From JACMOY01 sp038322575 (GTDB taxonomy: Bacteria > Actinomycetota > Actinomycetes > Actinomycetales > Angustibacteraceae), in contig JBBQGB010000023.1 in the NCBI GenBank assembly GCA_038322575.1, positions 1 to 47,354 of the forward strand: a stretch of DNA of 47,354 nucleotides, given 5' to 3'. Each line of letters starts with the position of its first letter. Within the stretch, counting starts at the first letter, position 1. The notes beneath the pieces were generated by a model. The model was not told the DNA's origin. It did not search any database and worked only from the letters and a program-made list of their open reading frames with translations. The position numbers were made by a program, and so were the translations under genes. Positions 17,114-25,122 of this stretch are shown here, piece by piece.

Positions 17114-18559
17114 TCAGCGCGCCGAGCGGATCATCACCGGGCCGGCGCCCACCTTCAGCCGCATGGTGCGGGCCGAGTACGACCGCGTCGTGCCGTCGAG
17201 CAGCTGGTGCGACGTCGCACCGTTCACCGCGACGGTGACCGCGCGGCTGGGGTTCCAGAACACGCGCCGGACGCCGCCGCTGTAGGTGATCGTGCAGGTC
17301 CAGGTGCCCACCTTGTTGCGGGTGCAGCTGCGCATCTGCGCGTTGACCATCCAGGCCCGGGTGATGGAGTACGCCTTGCCGGCCGCGCTGAGCGTGACCT
17401 CGTTGGCCGTGGTCGTCCGGGTGTTGGCGATGGTGGTGTTGCCCCACCGGTACCAGTAGACCCGCTTGACGCCGTTCGCTGCGTTCAGCAGGTAGGTGCG
17501 CGAGATGCTCGCCGCCTGCAGCGCGCTCGACAGCGGTGCGACGTTGCGCGGGCCGTTCAGCCCGTAGTTGACCTCGGTGTTCCAGATCGGCTTGTTCACC
17601 CGGTACTTGGCCAGGATCTTCTTGTCCTGCGCCAGGATCGTCATCGAGTCCTCGGGCTTGCCCGTGGGCAGCGGGTACAGCTGCAGCGACACGGCGTTCA
17701 CGTAGTCGGCGACCGGACGCCCGCTCACCTTCTGGGCGTAGAACTTGTCAGCCCAGGTGCGCTGGAAGGACGCCCGGGTGACCAGGGCCGGCGCGACGAG
17801 GAACTTCGAGCTCCTGGTCGTCGCGAGGGCGTCGCGGGTCGCCTTGGTGAGCAGGGCCATCTGGGCCTGATTGCCGCTCCAGAACTCGACCACGTTCGCC
17901 TCGTTCCACACCTGGAACTGCACGTACTTGTTGCCCTTGACGCCGGGCCGGCTGGCCACCGCCTGCACGTAGCGCTTCCAGGCGTTCAGGTTGTTCGGCA
18001 TCGACGCGGCGCCGGGCCCGTTGACGTCGGTGCGCTGCACCTTCGAGGCGTAGAACCGCGGGGTCTGGCCCAGGACGATCAGCGTCTCGGCGCGCTTGGC
18101 GTTGGCCTGGCGGACGATCGCGTCCAGCCGGGTGAAGTCGTAGCGGCCCTTGGTCTTCTCGATGTCGCGCCAGGTCACCCCGTCGTCCCACAGCCGGATC
18201 GTGCCGACGCCGGCCAGCGGCCACCCGTTGGGACCGGTGGACGTGGCGTCGTGGACGCCGAAGAAGTTGGGGGGCACCCGCGACCCGGTCGGGAAGCCGG
18301 ACGCCGAGCTGCTGACCAGCGGCAGGACGCCGTCGGTGCCCACCCCGGTGCCGGCAGCGGTGGCGCCGACGGTCGGGGCGACCGTCGGGGTCGCCACCGG
18401 TGCTGCGGAGGAGGGCGACGCGCCGGGCGTCGCAGCCGGTGACGACGACGGCGCCGAGGACGAGGATGACGAAGCGGCGTCGGACGAGCCGCCGGCCCCG
18501 CACGAGGCGAGCAGCGTGGCAGCCGTCGCGGCGGCGACAAGGACGGTGGTCTTGAGCAC
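17114..18559 (-). CDS. Glycosidase-like lipoprotein (clan GH-A type TIM barrel)
   Basis: A 481-residue exported protein. The signal peptide ends in a lipobox LASC with Cys20, followed by a Ser/Ala/Pro/Thr linker to about residue 90. The barrel carries VWNEAN (Glu220, probable acid/base) and PIWNTEVNYG (Glu329, probable nucleophile), the two glutamates expected of retaining clan GH-A enzymes. FGVHD and RLWDDGVTWRDI lie before them. The C-terminus (about 400-481) has a small beta module with Cys412 and Cys422. It is a paralogue of the protein at 20.4-21.7 kb. The glycan substrate is unknown. Start GTG 18559 follows a G-rich TGGGGGA Shine-Dalgarno. Confidence 0.72.
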   Translation of the reverse strand: MLKTTVLVAAATAATLLASCGAGGSSDAASSSSSSAPSSSPAATPGASPSSAAPVATPTVAPTVGATAAGTGVGTDGVLPLVSSSASGFPTGSRVPPNFFGVHDATSTGPNGWPLAGVGTIRLWDDGVTWRDIEKTKGRYDFTRLDAIVRQANAKRAETLIVLGQTPRFYASKVQRTDVNGPGAASMPNNLNAWKRYVQAVASRPGVKGNKYVQFQVWNEANVVEFWSGNQAQMALLTKATRDALATTRSSKFLVAPALVTRASFQRTWADKFYAQKVSGRPVADYVNAVSLQLYPLPTGKPEDSMTILAQDKKILAKYRVNKPIWNTEVNYGLNGPRNVAPLSSALQAASISRTYLLNAANGVKRVYWYRWGNTTIANTRTTTANEVTLSAAGKAYSITRAWMVNAQMRSCTRNKVGTWTCTITYSGGVRRVFWNPSRAVTVAVNGATSHQLLDGTTRSYSARTMRLKVGAGPVMIRSAR

Positions 18560-18659
18560 GGGTCCCCCAGGGACGGGTCTGATCGAGCGCCGTGCCCACC
18601 CTGCGCGGTCACCGGTCGCCTACTGAGCGTAAGGCATGTGACGCGTGGGACTCGGTGAA

Positions 18660-19814
18660 TCAGGCGTCTTCGCCATGAACCGGCGGCAAACGCCGGTCGT
18701 CCGTGGTCGGTGTGACGAGGCGCTCCGCCTCGGGGACGTCGACCCCGCACAGCTGCAGCAGGTCGACCACGAGCGACCGGGTCTGGGCGAGGACGACGTC
18801 CGCGGACAGCGACCCGCCGGTGGCCACGCGGCTGGAGTCGGTGGCGGCCGCGCGCAGCGCCACGACGGCGCGGCGGGGGTCGCGCTGCTCGTCCAGCTCG
18901 CGCGCGATGGTGGTGGTCGCCCCGGCCAGCGCGTCGAGCAGCGCCAGCGTGGCGTCCGGCAGCGTCTCGGCGCGGCGCGTCACGACGACGGTGCGGCGCA
19001 GCAGCACCCGGGCGTTGCGGACGGCACGGTCCAGGGGGACGGCGAGGTCGGCCACCGCCAGGATGTCGCCGCGGTGGCGCCGTCGCCAGGGTGAGGACCG
19101 AGCGACGTCCAGCCCCTCGCGGGTGGCCTGGCGCAGGTCGTCCAGCGCCGACTCGCTGCGCCGGGCCCGCTCCAGGGTGCGGTAGGCGAGGTCGACGTCG
19201 CCGGTGCGGGCAGCGGCCGCCGCGTCGTGGAGCCAGGTCGACAGCTCGTGCACGATGCCGGCCGCGGCCCGTCGGGGACGGCGCAGGGGTGAACCCGGGA
19301 CCACGGCGGCCGCGAGCAGGGCGACCAGGCCCCCGCAGACGGCGTCCAGCCAGCGGCCCAGCCCGGCACCGGGCGAGGGCGCCAGGGTCGTCACGATGGC
19401 CGACTGCACCCCGGCCTGGGTGATCAGCAGCGGGCTGGCGTCCAGGGCGATCGCCAGGACCATCGCCACCACGACCGCCAGCAGCACCTGCCAGGCGCCG
19501 GTGCCGAAGACGTTCGCGAACACGTCGCCGATGAGCACCCCGAGCGCGATGCCGACGGTGACCTCGGCGACCCGGCGCAGCCGCTTGCCGTACGACAGGC
19601 CCAGGCTGACGATCGCGGCCACCGGCGCGAAGAACGGCTGCGGGTGCCCGAGCAGCTGGCGGGCGAGCAGGTACGCCACCGCGGCAGCGACCGCGCACTG
19701 GGCGAGGTGCCAGCCGTACCGCCGTAGCCGCTCGACCCGGCGCTCGAGCACCTGCCGGACCCCGACCCGCAGGTCAGGAGCGGTCGGTCGAGACGACCAC
19801 GTCCGCTCGCTCAC
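18660..19814 (-). CDS. FUSC / aromatic acid exporter family membrane protein
   Basis: A 384-residue protein with a hydrophobic N-terminal half of about five to six membrane segments (residues about 36-175, with the family-like FFAPVAAIVSLGLSYGKRLRRVAEVTVGIALGVLIGD) and a helical, charged C-terminal cytoplasmic half. This matches FUSC/ArAE proteins, which are thought to export aromatic acids or similar compounds. GTG 19814 overlaps the last 41 nt of the upstream kinase gene on the same strand; a later in-frame start cannot be excluded. Confidence 0.72.
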   Translation of the reverse strand: MSERTWSSRPTAPDLRVGVRQVLERRVERLRRYGWHLAQCAVAAAVAYLLARQLLGHPQPFFAPVAAIVSLGLSYGKRLRRVAEVTVGIALGVLIGDVFANVFGTGAWQVLLAVVVAMVLAIALDASPLLITQAGVQSAIVTTLAPSPGAGLGRWLDAVCGGLVALLAAAVVPGSPLRRPRRAAAGIVHELSTWLHDAAAAARTGDVDLAYRTLERARRSESALDDLRQATREGLDVARSSPWRRRHRGDILAVADLAVPLDRAVRNARVLLRRTVVVTRRAETLPDATLALLDALAGATTTIARELDEQRDPRRAVVALRAAATDSSRVATGGSLSADVVLAQTRSLVVDLLQLCGVDVPEAERLVTPTTDDRRLPPVHGEDA

Positions 19815-20274
19815 GCGTACCCTCCCGCCCGAAGTGGGCCCGCTCGGCCGCGGACCACCGCCGCCAGTGTGGTCGATACGCCACCCCGTCGCGGGCCATC
19901 GCCTGGGCGTAGCGCACCGGCTCGGGGGCCTCGACCCACACCAGCAGGTCCAGGTACGGCGCGCAGGCCCGTGCCCCCGCCCCGACGCCCTCGACGACCA
20001 CGGTGCTCACCGCGGCGAGCTGGTGCCACTCGGCGTACCGGGCAGCGCTCCAGTCGTACCGGCGCCACCGCGCTCGCCGTCCCGCCGCCAGCGGGGCCAG
20101 CACCCAGCTCACCAGCCGGGGCCCGACCGCCTCCAGGCCGTCCCAGCCGGGGTACAGGTCGTCCAGGTGGACGACGCCGGCCCCGCCGAGGGTGCCGGCG
20201 AGCTGGTCGGCCAGCCGGGTCTTGCCCGCGCCGCTCGGCCCGTCGACGCCGATGACGTAGGGGCGGCTCGGCAC
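19774..20274 (-). CDS. Uridine kinase-like P-loop kinase
   Basis: A 166-residue P-loop protein: YVIGVDGPSGAGKTRLADQL (Walker A GPSGAGKT, 12-19), then VVHLDDLYPGWDGL (the DD-Y motif of uridine kinase/PRK relatives) and VVVEGVGAG. Actinobacterial proteins of this kind are usually annotated as uridine kinase or ATP-binding protein; the substrate is unproven. GTG 20274 is chosen because a leaderless TACGCT ends 7 nt upstream and the protein then begins right before the P-loop. An in-frame ATG at 20331 would add an unlikely Pro/Ser/Thr-rich extension. Confidence 0.72.
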   Translation of the reverse strand: MPSRPYVIGVDGPSGAGKTRLADQLAGTLGGAGVVHLDDLYPGWDGLEAVGPRLVSWVLAPLAAGRRARWRRYDWSAARYAEWHQLAAVSTVVVEGVGAGARACAPYLDLLVWVEAPEPVRYAQAMARDGVAYRPHWRRWSAAERAHFGREGTRERADVVVSTDRS

Positions 20275-20281
20275 GGTCGGC

Positions 20282-20287
20282 AGCGTA
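20282..20287 (-). promoter_or_regulatory. Leaderless -10 (TACGCT) of the kinase gene
   Basis: On the minus strand TACGCT ends 7 nt before GTG 20274, which decides the start of the kinase gene. Confidence 0.55.
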
Positions 20288-20301
20288 GGTGACGGGGCCG
20301 T

Positions 20302-20348
20302 GGTGCCGGCTTGGCACCGGCCTGGCGCCATCCCAGCCGTTTCGGCTG
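20302..20348. promoter_or_regulatory. Two inverted repeats in the kinase / glycosidase divergent region
   Basis: GGTGCC (20302-20307) pairs with GGCACC (20313-20318) across 5 nt. CAGCCG (20334-20339) pairs with CGGCTG (20343-20348) across TTT. The second lies at the expected -35 area of the plus-strand promoter at 20370, so it is a candidate operator. Confidence 0.4.
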
Positions 20349-20369
20349 CAGATCCGCCCCGCAGGTGCC

Positions 20370-20375
20370 CATAAT
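20370..20375 (+). promoter_or_regulatory. Leaderless -10 (CATAAT) of the secreted glycosidase-like gene
   Basis: CATAAT ends 6 nt before ATG 20382, and no Shine-Dalgarno is present. Confidence 0.55.
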
Positions 20376-20381
20376 TCGGGC

Positions 20382-21671
20382 ATGCCCCGAGTCGTGACCG
20401 CCGTCCTCGCTGCCCTGGTGGCGCTCGCCGTGGCCACGACGACAGCGGGCCCGGCGTCGGCGGCCGGATCCGGGTCGGGCTCGTCGACGTCGCCGACCCG
20501 CTACGCGCCCACCGGCGCGTCGTACTTCGGCGTGCACGACGGCGGGGTGACCCGTGGCCGCTGGCCGCAGGTGCCGGCGGGGACCGTCAGCTCGGTGCGC
20601 CTGTGGGACACCGGCACCACCTGGCGCGACGTCAACCCGGCGCCCGGCGTCTACCGCTGGGACGCCCTCGATGTCGCCGTCGACAACGCCGAGGCGCACG
20701 GCGCCGACGTCGACCTGGTGCTCGGTTCGACCCCGCAGTGGGCCGCCCGGTACCCGTGGTCGTGGGTCACCAGCGCCGGCAGCAGCAGCATGGACGGGTC
20801 GGCGTCGCCGCCGCTGTCGGAGGTCGACTGGGTCGTCTACGTGCAGGCCGTCGCCACGCGCTACCGCGGCCGGATCGCCGCCTACGAGGTGTGGAACGAG
20901 GCGAACCTCAGCCTCTTCTGGCAGGGCAGCACCGTCGAGATGGCACGGCTGAGCTCGTTGGCGTACCGCACCATCAAGCGGATCGACCGGCTGGCGGTGG
21001 TCGCGGCGCCGTCAGCGACGCTGCGGGGCAGCGGCGCCACGTGGTTGTCGCACTACGCGAACGTCGGCGGGTTCCGCTACGCCGATGCGATCAACGTGCA
21101 CGCCTACCCGCGCCCAGAAGACGGCCCCGAGGGAGCCGCCGCGTTGATCCGCCGGACGCGCGAGGTGCTCGCCGCCAAGGGCATCCGACTCCCGGTCTGG
21201 AACACCGAGATCAACTACGGCCACGCGGTCGGCGGGGTCGGGGCGACCCACGAGCTGTCGGTCAGGGACCAGGCCGCGTTCGTCGCCCGCACCTACCTGC
21301 TCGGCCGCTCCGACCGGGTCGCGCGCACCTACTGGTACGACTGGTCGGCCCACCCGGCGCTCAGCGTGCGGATGACCAGACCCGGCAGCGACCAGAACGC
21401 ACCGCCCGCGACGGCCTTCGTCGTCACCCGGTCCTGGCTGCGGGGCCGGATGTCACCGTGCACCGTGAACCGGGCCGGCACACGGACCTGCACGGTGATC
21501 TACGCCAAGGGCCGCGCCGTGGTGACCTGGAACCCGCACCGGGTGGTGACGGTCACCACCCGCGCGAACACCGTCTTCCAGCAGAACGTGTTCGGCCAGA
21601 CCTGGCCCGTAAGCGCGGGGCGCCGGGTTCGCGTCGGATCCTCGCCGATGTTGTTCCGCACCTATCGCTGA
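20382..21671 (+). CDS. Secreted glycosidase-like protein, paralogue of the lipoprotein at 17.1 kb
   Basis: A 429-residue protein with a Sec signal peptide (about 1-28, ending GPASAA) and no lipobox. It repeats the landmarks of the 17.1 kb protein in the same order: YFGVHD (48-53), VRLWDTGTTWRDV (72-84), VWNEAN (Glu173, probable acid/base), PVWNTEINYG (Glu276, probable nucleophile), TYWYDW, and a C-terminal module with Cys360 and Cys370 (CTVNRAGTRTCTVIY) followed by WNPHRVVTV. The fold is inferred to be a clan GH-A TIM barrel. ATG 20382 fits the leaderless -10. The gene is convergent with the ABC operon. Confidence 0.75.
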   Translation: MPRVVTAVLAALVALAVATTTAGPASAAGSGSGSSTSPTRYAPTGASYFGVHDGGVTRGRWPQVPAGTVSSVRLWDTGTTWRDVNPAPGVYRWDALDVAVDNAEAHGADVDLVLGSTPQWAARYPWSWVTSAGSSSMDGSASPPLSEVDWVVYVQAVATRYRGRIAAYEVWNEANLSLFWQGSTVEMARLSSLAYRTIKRIDRLAVVAAPSATLRGSGATWLSHYANVGGFRYADAINVHAYPRPEDGPEGAAALIRRTREVLAAKGIRLPVWNTEINYGHAVGGVGATHELSVRDQAAFVARTYLLGRSDRVARTYWYDWSAHPALSVRMTRPGSDQNAPPATAFVVTRSWLRGRMSPCTVNRAGTRTCTVIYAKGRAVVTWNPHRVVTVTTRANTVFQQNVFGQTWPVSAGRRVRVGSSPMLFRTYR

Positions 21672-21757
21672 TCGTGTCTCAGTGCTGGTCAGGCGCGCGG
21701 AAGTTCGTCGTCTTGCCGGTCGCACCGTCGCTTGGAATTGGTGACGGTTCCGCTCCT

Positions 21758-21786
21758 CCTGCGTCGAGTGGTCTTGACGACGCAGG
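21758..21786. terminator. Hairpin between convergent genes (likely bidirectional terminator)
   Basis: CCTGCGTC (21758-21765) pairs perfectly with GACGCAGG (21779-21786), and the inner bases can extend the helix. It lies in the 118-nt gap between the stops at 21671 (+) and 21790 (-). There is no clear T tract, which is usual in high-GC actinobacteria. Confidence 0.5.
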
Positions 21787-21789
21787 CGA

Positions 21790-22386
21790 CTACACCAACG
21801 ATCTTTGGCCGGCTTTGGCCCACGAGCCGATGCCAAGCACCAGGAGCAGCAGCCCGGCAGCAAGAGCGCTTCGGCTGGCTCCTGGCTGGAGCAGGAAGGT
21901 GAATGCGCCTCGGTCGGGGCTGTCGCGGAGCCCTTCGAACAGGTAGACGGCGGCGGCGTACCCCAGCGGGAGGACCCACGCCAGGCGTGGGCCGACCAGG
22001 ACGGCTGCCATGAGGGCGAGTCCGAGTAGGCCGACTGTGTTGCGGAGCAGGGCCGCCTGTCCGTGCACGGCGACCGGCAGGACCGGCCAGGCGAGGGTCG
22101 TTCCGATCGTGGCCAGCGTCGTTGCGTGTGCGGCGCGCCAACGCTGCCACGGTCGGGGTGTGGTTCGTTCGATCTCGTCGGCGGGGCTGAACAGGGTGCC
22201 GGCCAGCACGACCGCGACCGCGACGGCGAGCGCGACCGTCACCGGCAACCTGGCGCTCGCGTCGTCCAGGGTCGGCCGGGCTGCGAGCCACTGCCCGGCG
22301 CCGGCTCCGGCGAGGCATAGCGCGGTCACGACCAGCGCGGCAGTCGGCGCACCACGGCTGCGTGCGTAGAGCAACAGCAGCCTCAT
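21790..22386 (-). CDS. Membrane protein, last gene of the ECF-ABC operon
   Basis: A 198-residue, very hydrophobic protein with about six membrane segments (LVVTALCLAGAGAG; LPVTVALAVAVAVVLAGTLF; ATLATIGTTLAWPVLPVAV; LLGLALMAAVLVG; WVLPLGYAAAVYLF; ALAAGLLLLVLGIGSW). No enzyme motif is seen. Its ATG overlaps the stop of the 408-residue permease-like gene by ATGA, so it is probably an extra membrane subunit of the same transporter. Ends at the hairpin at 21.77 kb. Confidence 0.7.
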   Translation of the reverse strand: MRLLLLYARSRGAPTAALVVTALCLAGAGAGQWLAARPTLDDASARLPVTVALAVAVAVVLAGTLFSPADEIERTTPRPWQRWRAAHATTLATIGTTLAWPVLPVAVHGQAALLRNTVGLLGLALMAAVLVGPRLAWVLPLGYAAAVYLFEGLRDSPDRGAFTFLLQPGASRSALAAGLLLLVLGIGSWAKAGQRSLV

Positions 22387-23609
22387 GAGGCGTCCAGCAG
22401 GGCCCGGACGGCCTTGAGGTCGCAGCGGGCTGCCGCGGGGGCTACGGCCTTGATGAGAGTCAGGACCTCCTGCTCGCTCCGGCCCTCTAGGACACCGCTG
22501 TACGGGGGCTGCGGTCGGTCACGTACCCAGTTGGCCAGGTCGATGCTGGCGCTGAACTCAGCGTCATTGCGTGGGTCGACCGGGCCGTCACAGTGCGGCT
22601 GAACGGCGAGGTTCGCGGCGTCCTCTCTGACGACCTGCAGGTCGGCGTGGCCGTGTAGATCGGCGCCGAGGTAGAGCGTGTTCAAGGTCCCCTGCTCGCC
22701 CTCGTACTTTTCATCGACGCGTTGCTCGTTGATCGGGCCGGCGATGTCGAGCCCGGCAAGCACCTGCTGGACCGTGCCGGCGACCTCGGGCAGCTGACCG
22801 GCGTGGCGCTGGGTGAGGCAGACCCGCGGGGAGCCGTCGGCGCAGACCAGGGCTTCGGCGGCGGCGTCGACGCTGAAGGCGTCCTCGCCGGCCCGGATTA
22901 CCGGTAGGGCAAGCAGCACCGTCAGAACGAGTGCGGCTGGGCTGAGCCAGCGGCTTCGCGGGCCTATTAGCAGCAGCGCGGTGGCTGCCATGGACACGAA
23001 CACTGACGCGGTCGTCGGAGCCCACCACCCGGCGGGAGACTGGGAGAAGGACAGCTGCACCCCGGGTGAGAGGTAGGTGGCGGGCGCGTGGCCGTAGGCG
23101 GCAGCACCGAGCGCGACGTAGGTGGCGATGGCCAGCAGCGGCGCGGTGCCGCGCCAGGGCAGCAGACGTCCGGCGACGAAACCGAGGGCTGCGAACATCA
23201 CCACGGCCGCCACCGCCGACAGGGCCAGCAGGACCGGTGGGCCTGCGTAGGTCGCGTGGGTCGCGGTCACCGCGCCCATCGCGGCTGCTACCACCATGAA
23301 AGCCAGAGAGCCCCATACCGCCGGTGAGGTGTAGGCGGCCAGGGAGCGCCGAAGCGGTGACAGGCTGGTGCTGTCCAGCAGCTCCACGAGCCCGCGGCGC
23401 CGTTCCCGACCGCCCTGCCAGGCCGCGACCGCGACGAGCAGCGGTCCGACGACGATAAGCATGATGCGCAGGTAGTAGCCCCAACCGAGCCAGTCGCCGG
23501 CCCAGGCGCGCGGGTGGGCCAGCGCGATCGCGGTCCCTGCCGCGATCAACGGCCCTGTCGCCCAGACGCCGACCCCACGTCGGAGCTCGATGCCCAGCGC
23601 ACGGTTCAC
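22383..23609 (-). CDS. ABC-type permease-like membrane protein with Cys-containing C-terminal domain
   Basis: A 408-residue protein. Residues about 15-240 hold around six to seven membrane segments with an ABC-2-permease feel (LVAVAAWQGGRERRRGLVELLDSTSLSPLRRSLAAYTSPAVW). After the last segment (about 223-238) there is a soluble domain of about 170 residues with four cysteines: Cys256 and Cys264 (VCADGSPRVCLTQRH), Cys340 and Cys396. Location is likely extracytoplasmic, so disulfides are possible. GTG 23609 overlaps the ATPase stop by GTGA, and the stop overlaps the next gene by ATGA. The domain's function is not recognised. Confidence 0.7.
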   Translation of the reverse strand: MNRALGIELRRGVGVWATGPLIAAGTAIALAHPRAWAGDWLGWGYYLRIMLIVVGPLLVAVAAWQGGRERRRGLVELLDSTSLSPLRRSLAAYTSPAVWGSLAFMVVAAAMGAVTATHATYAGPPVLLALSAVAAVVMFAALGFVAGRLLPWRGTAPLLAIATYVALGAAAYGHAPATYLSPGVQLSFSQSPAGWWAPTTASVFVSMAATALLLIGPRSRWLSPAALVLTVLLALPVIRAGEDAFSVDAAAEALVCADGSPRVCLTQRHAGQLPEVAGTVQQVLAGLDIAGPINEQRVDEKYEGEQGTLNTLYLGADLHGHADLQVVREDAANLAVQPHCDGPVDPRNDAEFSASIDLANWVRDRPQPPYSGVLEGRSEQEVLTLIKAVAPAAARCDLKAVRALLDAS

Positions 23610-24346
23610 GCGCTGGCCCCCCGCAGCAGCGCCAGGTAGCCGCGTTCGCTCGGGGTGTCACCGACGCCATCGACACCTGCAGCGGCGAGCTCGTCAGCGG
23701 TTCCGGTCCACTTCACCTGACCGGCGTCCAGGAGCACCACCCCGGTACAGGCCGAGGCGACGTCCTCGACCAGGTGGGTGCTCACCACGACGGTCGACTC
23801 TCTACCGAGGGCGCGTAGCAGCGCCCGGAAGCCGACCCGCTGCTCGGGGTCCAGACCGGCCGTCGGCTCGTCGAGCAGCAGCAGGTCGGGGTTGTTCACG
23901 ACGGCCTGCGCGATGCCGGCACGGCGCAGCATCCCGCCGGACAGCGTCCGCATCCTGCTGTTGGCGCGCGCGGTGAGGTCGACCCTTTCGAGGGCGTCGT
24001 CGACCGCAGCCGGCACGCGGGCCGCCGGAACCTCCTTGAGCCAGGCCATGTACTCGACGAACTCCCGCACGGTGAAGCCGGGGAAGTACCCCAGCTGCTG
24101 CGGCAGGTAGCCCAGCCGACGACGCAACTCGGTACGTTCACGGCGGTTCGTGACGTCGTTACCCAGCAGCCGCACCGTCCCCTCGTGCGGCGCCAGCACG
24201 GTGGCCAGGACCCGGACCAAGGTCGTCTTGCCCGCCCCGTTGGGCCCCAGCAGCCCGTGGACCCCGCCGTCCAGGCTGAGGTCGAGCTTGTCCAGCACTC
24301 GGGTCTTGCGGTACGCCAGGCTCAGCCCGTTGACCCGCACGCTCAT
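23606..24346 (-). CDS. ABC transporter ATP-binding protein
   Basis: A 246-residue single-domain ABC ATPase: Walker A GPNGAGKT (34-41), Q-loop in YLPQQLGYFPGFTV, signature LSGGM (135-139), Walker B LLLLDEP with Glu160, and switch His191 in VVSTHLVEDV. The Q-loop and the LSGGMLRRAGIAQA pattern are typical of ABC-2 export systems. It is coupled to both neighbours by 4-nt overlaps and should energise the zinc-finger permease and the 408-residue membrane protein. Confidence 0.92.
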   Translation of the reverse strand: MSVRVNGLSLAYRKTRVLDKLDLSLDGGVHGLLGPNGAGKTTLVRVLATVLAPHEGTVRLLGNDVTNRRERTELRRRLGYLPQQLGYFPGFTVREFVEYMAWLKEVPAARVPAAVDDALERVDLTARANSRMRTLSGGMLRRAGIAQAVVNNPDLLLLDEPTAGLDPEQRVGFRALLRALGRESTVVVSTHLVEDVASACTGVVLLDAGQVKWTGTADELAAAGVDGVGDTPSERGYLALLRGASA

Positions 24347-25122
24347 CGTGCTGCCCCCATCGTGGTGTGCCACTGCTCGAGTCGGTCTCGCCGGAGCGCG
24401 AGAGCCACCAGGCAGACCGCCGTCAGGACGAACCAGCCAGCGGTCGCGCCAGCGCGAAGGCCAGGCGGGGACGGCACCGCCACCGCGGCCGGACCCAGCG
24501 TCACCGCCACCCACAGCGCTGCCGCCGCGCCGGTGGCCGTCTCGACCCTCAGGCGTGTGGCGAGGGCCAACGACAGGGCCACCAGCGCGGCCGACGGGGC
24601 GAGCCAGAGCGGCGAAGCAGTTCGCGTCACCAGCGACACCAGCAGAAGCGGCAGCACACTCACCACCAGCACAGCAGCGGCCCGCCACAGCAAGACCTGC
24701 AGCGCGGACACCGGTGTGCTGGCCATCAGCTCGGCGCCGTGATCGAGGGTCGTAGAGCAGCCGATCACGAGTCCCAGCAGCGGGAGCAGCGGCGCGACCA
24801 GCAGCATCAGCGGCACCGTGGTCGAGTCCAGCAGGTCCAGTGCCAGCACTCCGAGCACCACACCCGCCACCGCCGCCAGCCAGGCCCTGGTCAGCGTCGG
24901 CGTGACGGTCAGCCGGACGAACCCGCGTGCACGCGATCGCAGGCGCAGGTCGATGAGCTCTCGCAGCTGCGCCAGCGCGGCCGGATCCGCGGCCGAGGAC
25001 ACCACCCGGGCGCAGGCGCTGCACTGCTCGACGTGCGCCTCGAGAGACCAGGCGGCCGGGTCGTCGAGTCGGCCGTCGGCGTAGGCCTCGGCCGCCTGCG
25101 CGTCGATGTGCCAGGTGCTCAT
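24343..25122 (-). CDS. Zinc-finger anti-sigma-like domain fused to an ABC-2-type membrane domain
   Basis: A 259-residue protein. The N-terminus (1-45) has the zinc-binding anti-sigma pattern His30-x3-Cys34-x2-Cys37 (EAHVEQCSACARVV) seen in zf-HC2 proteins. After a basic linker come about six membrane segments (about 79-97, 102-122, 140-160, 170-188, and two more to residue 250) like an ABC-2 permease subunit. It follows the ECF sigma gene with an ATGA overlap and precedes the ABC ATPase with an ATGA overlap. It is therefore the likely anti-sigma factor and possibly also a transporter subunit. That double role is inference. Confidence 0.75.
   Translation of the reverse strand: MSTWHIDAQAAEAYADGRLDDPAAWSLEAHVEQCSACARVVSSAADPAALAQLRELIDLRLRSRARGFVRLTVTPTLTRAWLAAVAGVVLGVLALDLLDSTTVPLMLLVAPLLPLLGLVIGCSTTLDHGAELMASTPVSALQVLLWRAAAVLVVSVLPLLLVSLVTRTASPLWLAPSAALVALSLALATRLRVETATGAAAALWVAVTLGPAAVAVPSPPGLRAGATAGWFVLTAVCLVALALRRDRLEQWHTTMGAAR

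Noticed and set aside
20275..20331. N-terminal extension of the kinase to ATG 20331.
   Set aside because: The extra 19 residues are Pro/Ser/Thr-rich and the leaderless hexamer 7 nt before GTG 20274 gives a better start.
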